Source: Lachnoclostridium sp. UBA739 (lineage in GTDB: Bacteria; Bacillota_A; Clostridia; Lachnospirales; Lachnospiraceae). Taken from it: 10,756 bases of DNA. The translations under genes were made by a program, and so were the position numbers. Numbering within the stretch: position 1 is the stretch's first letter; every line of letters begins with the position of its first letter. This document shows, piece by piece, positions 5,811 to 10,756 of this stretch. Below the pieces are notes generated by a model, which saw nothing but the letters and a program-made list of their open reading frames with translations, did no database searches and was not told where the DNA came from. The stretch spans positions 1,893-12,648 of the forward strand of contig DBKX01000304.1 of NCBI GenBank assembly GCA_002297865.1, read 5' to 3'.

Positions 5811-7214
5811 ATGATTTTTTCAAGTATTCCATTTTTGTATTATTATTTGCCCATAGTTTTAGTGTGTTATTTACTTGTACCCATGAAGTTTAAGAACGGA
5901 GTGCTTTTTTTGGCAAGTCTGTTCTTTTATGCATGGGGAGAGCCTAGATATGTGGTGCTTATGCTCATATCCATTGCCCTGGGATATTTCTACGGGTATA
6001 TGATAGGTAAGAGTAAGGAACGCAGGCAAGCAAAAGTGTGGTTAGGATTATCCTGTGTAACAAGCCTTTCTTTATTAGGCTATTTTAAATACGCAGATTT
6101 TTTTATTCAAAATGTCAATGCCGTAACTGGTCTTTCCATTTCGATTCTAAATCTGGCTCTTCCAATTGGAATCAGCTTCTACACCTTTCAGATATTAAGT
6201 TATACCATTGATGTTTACAGAGGCACCGTAGAGCCTCAGCGAAGTTTTCTAAAGTTTGCAACTTATGTATCCTGTTTTCCGCAGCTCATAGCAGGCCCGA
6301 TTGTAAGATATCAGGATATCGAAGGACAGCTTGATAAGAGGCAGAGTACTTCAGAAAATTTATACCTTGGTGCAAGGCGTTTTGTTATGGGGCTTTCCAA
6401 AAAGGTCTTGTTAGCCAATCAATTTGCAGTACTATGTGATCGGTTCGCGAATACAGCAGACAAAACAATTCTGTTCTACTGGATCAATGCAATTGCATAT
6501 ACCCTACAGATTTACTTTGACTTCTCTGGCTATAGTGATATGGCAATTGGGTTAGGAAGAATGTTTGGTTTTACCTTTATGGAGAACTTTGAGTATCCTT
6601 ATATTTCAAAAAGTATTACGGAGTTCTGGAGAAGATGGCACATGTCACTTGGTGGATGGTTCCGTGACTATGTATACATTCCGTTAGGAGGAAACCGTGT
6701 ATCAAAAGGCCGCTGGTTTTTCAACATTTTTGTGGTGTGGATGCTTACTGGTTTATGGCACGGTGCGTCCTGGAACTTTGTGTTATGGGGACTTTTATAT
6801 GCAGTACTGCTTGTGTTAGAAAAACTAGGGTTATCAAAAGTAATAGAACGTATGCCTTCTGTAGTGGGACATGTCTATGTACTATTTGCAGTAACAATGG
6901 GATTTGTGCTGTTCCAAAATACAGATTTATCTACTGTCATGGATTTGATAAAAGGTATGTTTGGAGTTGGAGTTTCAACAGGATGGAATGATATAACTCT
7001 TTATTATATAAGAAGTTTTGGAGTGCTTCTTTGCTTCGGAGTGATTGGTAGTACGCCACTGCCTAAGATAGCAATAAACAAAGTAGCAGAAGATAAAAGG
7101 GTTTGTTCCGCCTTTCAGGTGTTAGAACCAGTAGTAATCTGTGCATTCTTGATTCTGGTGACGGCACAGTTAATAGATGGTTCTTTTAATCCATTTTTAT
7201 ATTTCCGATTCTAG
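5811..7214 (+). CDS. MBOAT family O-acyltransferase (AlgI/PatA-like)
   Basis: This 467-residue polytopic membrane protein belongs to the membrane-bound O-acyltransferase family. Landmarks are the opening MIFSSIPFLYYYLP, the conserved LPIGISFYTFQ (117-127), FPQLIAGPIVRYQDI (156-170), the DFSGYSDMAIGLGR block (237-250), FWRRWHMSLGGWFRDYVYIP (272-291), and TGLWHGASWNF (313-323). The last contains His317, the expected catalytic histidine. Hydrophobic segments run along most of the chain, and length and order fit AlgI-type proteins better than the shorter DltB. The family takes an acetyl group from a cytoplasmic donor and passes it across the membrane to an extracytoplasmic partner. Here that partner is most likely the DHHW protein encoded 13 bp downstream. 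The polymer modified (exopolysaccharide, peptidoglycan or another wall glycan) cannot be read from the sequence. Start: ATG 5811 with a modest AGGA four bases upstream. Confidence 0.93.
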   Translation: MIFSSIPFLYYYLPIVLVCYLLVPMKFKNGVLFLASLFFYAWGEPRYVVLMLISIALGYFYGYMIGKSKERRQAKVWLGLSCVTSLSLLGYFKYADFFIQNVNAVTGLSISILNLALPIGISFYTFQILSYTIDVYRGTVEPQRSFLKFATYVSCFPQLIAGPIVRYQDIEGQLDKRQSTSENLYLGARRFVMGLSKKVLLANQFAVLCDRFANTADKTILFYWINAIAYTLQIYFDFSGYSDMAIGLGRMFGFTFMENFEYPYISKSITEFWRRWHMSLGGWFRDYVYIPLGGNRVSKGRWFFNIFVVWMLTGLWHGASWNFVLWGLLYAVLLVLEKLGLSKVIERMPSVVGHVYVLFAVTMGFVLFQNTDLSTVMDLIKGMFGVGVSTGWNDITLYYIRSFGVLLCFGVIGSTPLPKIAINKVAEDKRVCSAFQVLEPVVICAFLILVTAQLIDGSFNPFLYFRF

Positions 7215-7230
7215 AGGTGGTGTACGGATG
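7214..7230 (+). promoter_or_regulatory. Ribosome binding site deciding the DHHW start
   Basis: GAGGTGG at 7214-7220 lies seven bases before ATG 7228. It supports this start over an in-frame ATG at 7177, which lies inside the MBOAT gene, has no such site, and would place a polar stretch ahead of the membrane anchor. Confidence 0.65.
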
Positions 7231-8322
7231 AAATCATATAGAAAAAGAATGATTGGAATTGCAATAGTATGGGCAGCACTCACCCTTGGATGCGTATTCC
7301 TTCCAGCAAAGGAGAGTTCCGAAAGTGAACGTCGAAAACTAGCGCAGTTTCCAACACTTTCTGTTGATACGATATTAGATGGAAGTTTTATGGCTAAGTT
7401 TGAAAGTTATGCTCTAGATCAGTTTCCTTTTCGGGATTCTCTTAGAAAGCTAAAAGCAGGAACAGCTCGTTACTTGTTCCATCAAAAGGATAATAACGGT
7501 TATTACATGGTCGGCGATTATGTAGCTAAGCTTGATTTTCCGTTAAAAGAAAAATCCGTATCCAATGCCCTCAAAAAAATGCAGTATTTGTATGATGCCT
7601 ATTTGGATTCAGATAAACAGAATATCTACGCATCTGTAGTTCCAGATAAAGGGTATTTCCTTGCAGAGAAAAATGGGTATCCAAGTATGGATTATGAGGT
7701 ATTATTTGAGCTGGTTAGAAATGGAATGCCTTATGCTAAGTATATTGATATTACGAAGGAGTTATCCATTGAGGATTACTATAAGACGGATACACATTGG
7801 AAGCAGGAGAATCTGCAAGATGTAGCAGATATTTTGAAAAGCGGAATGGGTATTGGGAATAAGAAGTCTAGTTATGAACTGGTTCAGGCAAGTGATTCAT
7901 TCGATGGAGTGTATGCAGGGCAATCTGCTTATGCTGTGAAGCCGGATAGGCTTAGTTATCTGACGAATGATGTGTTAAAGTCCTGTATAGTGAAAAATAT
8001 TGAAAATGAGTCTGATAGAGGCATTTATAATCTAGAAAAGGTGAATGGGAAAGACCCGTATGATATGTTCTTGTCTGGGGCTACGCCACTTATAACAGTT
8101 GAAAATCCTAATGCTGCGACGGATAAGGAATTAATTGTGTTTCGAGATTCTTTTGGCAGCAGTTTTGTTCCGTTACTAGTTGAGGATTATGCGAAGGTTA
8201 CACTGGTTGATATAAGATATATGAAGAGTAGTATGGTTGGGGACTATGTAAAGTTTGATAAACAGGATGTATTGTTTTTGTATAGTACGTTGCTGTTAAA
8301 TGATAGTTATACGTTGGGGTGA
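7228..8322 (+). CDS. DHHW family protein, AlgX/AlgJ-like extracellular O-acetyltransferase
   Basis: This 364-residue protein has an N-terminal anchor or signal helix (about residues 7-26, after MKSYRKR), so the enzyme domain lies outside the cell. It has the features of DHHW proteins, relatives of the SGNH-like acetyltransferases AlgJ, AlgX and PatB. These include ERRKLAQFP near the start, FESYALDQFPFRDSLRKLK (58-76), SVVPDKGYFL (136-145), YKTDTHWKQEN (185-195) and VFRDSFGSS (304-312). Ser308, with Asp188 and His190, makes a plausible catalytic triad. Such enzymes accept acetyl groups from an MBOAT partner and place them on a polysaccharide. The MBOAT gene ends 13 bp before this start, and the five genes from the sigma factor onward read as one transcript ending at the hairpin behind this gene. 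The motif reads DTHW rather than DHHW, which keeps the Asp and His thought to act. Confidence 0.88.
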   Translation: MKSYRKRMIGIAIVWAALTLGCVFLPAKESSESERRKLAQFPTLSVDTILDGSFMAKFESYALDQFPFRDSLRKLKAGTARYLFHQKDNNGYYMVGDYVAKLDFPLKEKSVSNALKKMQYLYDAYLDSDKQNIYASVVPDKGYFLAEKNGYPSMDYEVLFELVRNGMPYAKYIDITKELSIEDYYKTDTHWKQENLQDVADILKSGMGIGNKKSSYELVQASDSFDGVYAGQSAYAVKPDRLSYLTNDVLKSCIVKNIENESDRGIYNLEKVNGKDPYDMFLSGATPLITVENPNAATDKELIVFRDSFGSSFVPLLVEDYAKVTLVDIRYMKSSMVGDYVKFDKQDVLFLYSTLLLNDSYTLG

Positions 8323-8325
8323 TAG

Positions 8326-8365
8326 AAAGTGGTGTCGCACTAGAACATAGAGCGTCACCACTTTT
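8326..8365 (+). terminator. Hairpin terminator of the sigma/O-acetylation operon
   Basis: Three bases past the DHHW stop, 8326-8338 (AAAGTGGTGTCGC) pairs with 8352-8364 (GCGTCACCACTTT) with one T-T mismatch and a 13-base loop. The T run is short (four T), but the stem is long and its A/T base gives an A-rich and T-rich flank. Position and stability support an intrinsic terminator closing the operon. Confidence 0.7.
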
Positions 8366-8500
8366 AGGCAAATAGAACTATTCTGCTTCATGATATGAAG
8401 AAATGATTAAATCCCAGCTATTAGTTGAAAAAAATTTGTTGCATTTCATGAAGAAACGCGTAAGAATAATGGTAAGGAATAGCATTTGGAGGAAAAATAC
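8366..8500 (+). promoter_or_regulatory. Upstream region of the ABC-class ATPase gene, with short inverted repeats
   Basis: This non-coding stretch must carry the promoter of the next gene if the hairpin before it terminates. No strong sigma-A pair is seen; TTGCAT at 8439-8444 with AAGAAT at 8462-8467 (17-bp spacer) is the best but weak. A 6-3-6 inverted repeat CTTCATgatATGAAG lies at 8386-8400, and a perfect palindrome TTCATGAA at 8445-8452. Both are followed by a shared ATGAAGAAA (8395-8403 and 8448-8456), so they could be related protein-binding sites. GGAGG at 8488-8492 precedes the ATG at 8501 by eight bases. Confidence 0.35.
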
Positions 8501-10228
8501 ATGAAGCGATTAGGAACATTATTACAATCTATAGATCATAAGGGGTATCCGGCTTATAAAAGTTTAAGGGGCAGCTATCAGTTTGGAAACTATCAGCTTA
8601 ATATAGATCATGTACAAGGTGATCCGTTTGCGGCACCATCTAGAGTGTCGGTTAAAATATTAGGAGCAAGAGCAGGATTTCCATCAACATTTTATGAAAA
8701 GAAACATCGTCGTATTGCACTTGAGGATCATATACTTAGATTATTTCATAAGGAAATAGAAAAATATAATTTTAAGGCCAGTGGTTCTGGAAAAAGCGGA
8801 TTAATTGCAGTTTGTGCTTGTGGACAAGAAGTACTAGAACGAAGTGCCTGTCATGTCAATGAAAAAAATGGTGACGTGGAGGTACATTTTGCAGTTGGGT
8901 TTCCTGCTAACGGAAGAAGCATTAATGCAAGAGAACTTGAGAAAATATTATTTCAGTTCCTTCCAAAATGCGTGGAAGAGACTTGTTTGTATCAAAATGT
9001 GGATGCTGGCAGGCTAAAAATTGCCGTTGAATTAGCAGATGATCAGGCATTTATCAGAAGCCAGATGAAAAAGGAAGGGATTGTAGCATTTGTAGCTAAT
9101 GGTTCGATTCTGCCAAGAGAAAGCGGCGTTTCCCAACGTCCAATGAAAGGAGCAATTCCTTTTCAGTCTCCAAAATCTATGGAAGTAACCTGGAAACTTC
9201 CACACCGTGGAGAGGTAACTGGAGTGGCAATTCGAGAAGGGATTACCCTTATTGTAGGTGGAGGATATCATGGTAAGTCTACATTATTGCAGGCATTACA
9301 ATGGGCGGTGTATTCTCATATTCCTGGGGATGGAAGGGAGTACGTGGTAACCGATGATACTGCATTTAAAATCCGTTCGGAAGATGGCAGAAGTATCTGC
9401 AACACAGATATTAGTCTGTTTATCCGCAATTTGCCAAATTCAAAGGATACGGCTTCCTTTTCCACTTTGGATGCTAGTGGATCTACTTCTCAAGCGGCAA
9501 ATGTAGTAGAGGCAATGGAGGCAGGAGCGAACTTGCTATTGTTAGACGAAGACACCAGTGCAGCCAACTTTATGATTCGAGACGAATTAATGGAAATGGT
9601 GGTTGCAGAAGGAAAAGAACCAATTGTGCCATTTATTAGGAGGGTACGTGGGCTTTACTTAGAGGCGGGAATCTCAACCATATTGGTAGCAGGAAGCTGT
9701 GGCGCATTTTTCCATGTTGCCGATACCATCATTCAGATGGATGAATATGAGCCCTACGAGATAACCGAGCAGGCGAAAAAGGCAGCAGATAGGTTTCCGC
9801 TTAACTTTGACTGTGAAGCAAAGATGGATTGGACGAAGAAGGAAAGAACCATTTCTTTTTCTAAAAAGCGAGGACGAGATGACAGAGGCAGTAAGATTAA
9901 GACAATGGGTAGAGATGGTTTCATGATCAATAAGGAAAATGTAGACCTGCGCTATTTAGAGCAGATTGCAGACGGAGTGCAAATGACTGGAATCGCAAAA
10001 ATACTGGATTACCTGCAGGAACAGTATGCAGGTAAAGAAGTGTCTGTTGATAAGATAGCAGATGAGGTAATGAAATCGTTAGAACAAAAAGGCATTTATG
10101 CTACACTGAAAGGTAGCGGAGGAACGGATCTGGCTGTTCCACGAAAATGTGAAATCTGTGGCTGTATCAATCGATATGTGAAAGGTAAAAATGAGAACGC
10201 AAAAAATATCGAGAAAATTTACCAGTAG
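8501..10228 (+). CDS. ABC-class P-loop ATPase (COG3044 type)
   Basis: This is a 575-residue soluble protein of the 'predicted ATPase of the ABC class' family. Residues 1-240 are the family-specific N-terminal part (LRGSYQFGNYQL, HVQGDPFAAPSRVSV, SGSGKSGLIA, GQEVLERSA). The ATPase core follows: Walker A GGGYHGKST at 253-261, a signature-like SGSTSQAANVVEAMEAG at 326-342, Walker B LLLLDED at 345-351, and a C-terminal helical part ending in LAVPRKCEICGCINR. There are no membrane helices and no partner permease nearby, so it is not a transporter ATPase. The bacterial role is unknown; a trypanosome relative (MRB1590) takes part in mitochondrial RNA editing, which makes nucleic-acid binding a possibility. 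The ATG at 8501 with GGAGG is preferred to an upstream TTG at 8486. Cysteines 550, 553 and 555 near the end are notable. The gene appears to be a single-gene unit. Confidence 0.9.
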   Translation: MKRLGTLLQSIDHKGYPAYKSLRGSYQFGNYQLNIDHVQGDPFAAPSRVSVKILGARAGFPSTFYEKKHRRIALEDHILRLFHKEIEKYNFKASGSGKSGLIAVCACGQEVLERSACHVNEKNGDVEVHFAVGFPANGRSINARELEKILFQFLPKCVEETCLYQNVDAGRLKIAVELADDQAFIRSQMKKEGIVAFVANGSILPRESGVSQRPMKGAIPFQSPKSMEVTWKLPHRGEVTGVAIREGITLIVGGGYHGKSTLLQALQWAVYSHIPGDGREYVVTDDTAFKIRSEDGRSICNTDISLFIRNLPNSKDTASFSTLDASGSTSQAANVVEAMEAGANLLLLDEDTSAANFMIRDELMEMVVAEGKEPIVPFIRRVRGLYLEAGISTILVAGSCGAFFHVADTIIQMDEYEPYEITEQAKKAADRFPLNFDCEAKMDWTKKERTISFSKKRGRDDRGSKIKTMGRDGFMINKENVDLRYLEQIADGVQMTGIAKILDYLQEQYAGKEVSVDKIADEVMKSLEQKGIYATLKGSGGTDLAVPRKCEICGCINRYVKGKNENAKNIEKIYQ

Positions 10229-10403
10229 AAGAGTATTCTCCGTGGTATTCCTATCGATTATTTCAACAGTGGCTGAATAACAACGCCAGCAGATTATAGC
10301 AGGCGGATGAAGCTTTCTAGGTCATCACTTAAGCTTCGGGATGAGCAGATGAGAAAAAGCAATAATTCAGTGTAAGGTGTATAGAAAGTAAGCAATAATT
10401 GAT
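10229..10403. other. Non-coding stretch after the ATPase gene, with a weak hairpin and a repeated 11-mer
   Basis: Together with the leader behind it, this leaves about 317 bp without a gene. GAAGCTT (10309-10315) can pair with AAGCTTC (10331-10337) over a 15-base loop. No T run follows, so a terminator role is doubtful. AAGCAATAATT occurs twice, at 10357-10367 and 10390-10400, just upstream of the transaldolase promoter, where it might be a binding site. A frame from about 10196 to 10298, overlapping the ATPase end, encodes the protein-like YSPWYSYRLFQQWLNN but has no start codon. I see no RNA gene. Confidence 0.35.
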
Positions 10404-10432
10404 TTGACACAAGGGATATGTAGCTTTAAAAT
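10404..10432 (+). promoter_or_regulatory. Near-consensus sigma-A promoter for the transaldolase gene
   Basis: A perfect -35 TTGACA at 10404-10409 and a -10 TAAAAT at 10427-10432 are separated by the optimal 17 bp. Transcription is expected to start near 10439, giving an untranslated leader of a little over 100 bases. This is the strongest promoter in the window, which suits a central-metabolism gene. Confidence 0.78.
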
Positions 10433-10472
10433 GAAACATGTTACGAATAGTATATAAATTTTATTAATAAAC

Positions 10473-10522
10473 GTTCGTGTCTTTTCGTTTACTATGATAC
10501 GAGGAGTAAATAAGACACGAAC
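10473..10522 (+). repeat. Long perfect inverted repeat (hairpin) in the transaldolase leader
   Basis: GTTCGTGTCTT at 10473-10483 is exactly complementary to AAGACACGAAC at 10512-10522, an 11-bp perfect stem around a 28-base interior. Within it TTTACT (10488-10493) pairs with AGTAAA (10505-10510), or alternatively TCGT (10485-10488) with ACGA (10499-10502). No T run follows, so it is not a standard terminator. It lies in the predicted 5' leader, about 10 bases before the ribosome binding site AGAGGGAG (10532-10539). It could stabilise the mRNA, bind a protein, or regulate translation; as DNA it could be an operator. Confidence 0.6.
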
Positions 10523-10545
10523 TTCTAAGAAAGAGGGAGCTATAC

Positions 10546-10756
10546 ATGAAATTTTTTATTGATACTGCTAATGTAGAGGAAATTAAGAAAGCAAATGATA
10601 TGGGAGTTATCTGTGGAGTAACAACTAACCCATCTTTAATTGCCAAAGAAGGAAGAGACTTTAACGAAGTAATCAAAGAAATCGCATCTATCGTTGATGG
10701 ACCAATTAGTGGAGAAGTTAAAGCTACAACACTGGATGCAGAAGGTATGATTAAAG
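10546..10756 (+). CDS. Transaldolase, short (FSA/TalC-like) type, N-terminal part (3' end outside window)
   Basis: The first 70 residues of a transaldolase of the small, roughly 215-residue class are present; the gene runs off the right edge. The opening [16 protein letters not shown] contains Asp6 of the active site. The strand-turn [12 protein letters not shown] and the following [14 protein letters not shown] are highly characteristic of this class. The Schiff-base lysine is expected around residue 83-85, outside the window. The enzyme moves a three-carbon dihydroxyacetone unit between sugar phosphates in the non-oxidative pentose phosphate pathway; close relatives act as fructose-6-phosphate aldolases, and the visible part cannot separate the two. 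It has its own strong promoter and a structured leader. ATG 10546 has AGAGGGAG at 10532-10539. Confidence 0.93.
   Translation, partial: MKFFIDTANVEEIKKANDMGVICGVTTNPSLIAKEGRDFNEVIKEIASIVDGPISGEVKATTLDAEGMIK

Noticed and set aside
6737..6991. Plus-strand 84-codon frame inside the MBOAT gene
   Set aside because: It overlaps the conserved WHGASW region in another frame; the MBOAT reading is clearly the real one.
8783..8800. GSGKSG at residues 95-100 of the ATPase as a second nucleotide-binding loop
   Set aside because: It lacks the following Thr/Ser and helix context of a Walker A motif and appears to be part of the family's N-terminal domain; GGGYHGKST further on is the true P-loop.
9032..9271. 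Minus-strand 79-codon frame inside the ABC-class ATPase gene
   Set aside because: It is antisense to the conserved Walker A region and has no start signals.
10464..10676. Minus-strand 70-codon frame across the transaldolase start
   Set aside because: It is antisense to a confidently recognised transaldolase and its leader hairpin.

Overview
The window looks like chromosomal DNA of a low-GC Gram-positive anaerobe of the class Clostridia, most likely a Lachnospiraceae relative. This rests on A/T-rich codon use, strong GGAGG-type ribosome binding sites, and a DUF4358 lipoprotein, MBOAT and DHHW gene set of the kind common in that family. The CotH-kinase protein carrying cellulose-binding-type modules suggests a species that meets plant polysaccharide. 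This placement is inference; no rRNA or other phylogenetic marker is present.

Layout. (1) Positions 1-901 hold the 3' end of an FtsX/MacB-type ABC transporter permease, cut by the window edge. (2) Converging on it is an AraC-family regulator (915-1697, minus). (3) Divergent from the regulator, across a 170-bp promoter region, is a large secreted CotH-kinase protein with two C-terminal carbohydrate-binding modules (1868-3946). (4) A gap of about 300 bp holds an orphan open frame of unknown origin and a tandem TGTTAC element that may be the promoter of the next operon. (5) Positions 4244-8322 are a tight five-gene operon: ECF sigma factor, single-pass anti-sigma-like protein, DUF4358 lipoprotein, MBOAT O-acyltransferase, and DHHW (AlgX/AlgJ-like) acetyltransferase. 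It is closed by a hairpin terminator. (6) A separate gene (8501-10228) encodes an ABC-class P-loop ATPase of the COG3044 type. (7) A non-coding stretch of about 317 bp holds a near-consensus sigma-A promoter and a leader with a long hairpin. (8) The start of a short-type transaldolase (10546 onward) runs off the window.

How the parts work together. The most coherent system is the 4244-8322 operon. Its layout implies envelope-stress control of O-acetylation of an extracellular polymer. The anti-sigma protein would hold the sigma factor until an extracytoplasmic signal arrives. The sigma factor would then raise expression of MBOAT, which moves acetyl groups across the membrane, and of DHHW, which transfers them to a glycan. 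The DUF4358 lipoprotein is a likely accessory. This resembles in logic the known sigV-rsiV-oatA operon of Bacillus subtilis, but with a different sensor and a different acetylation machine. The polymer substrate and the inducing signal cannot be read from the sequence.
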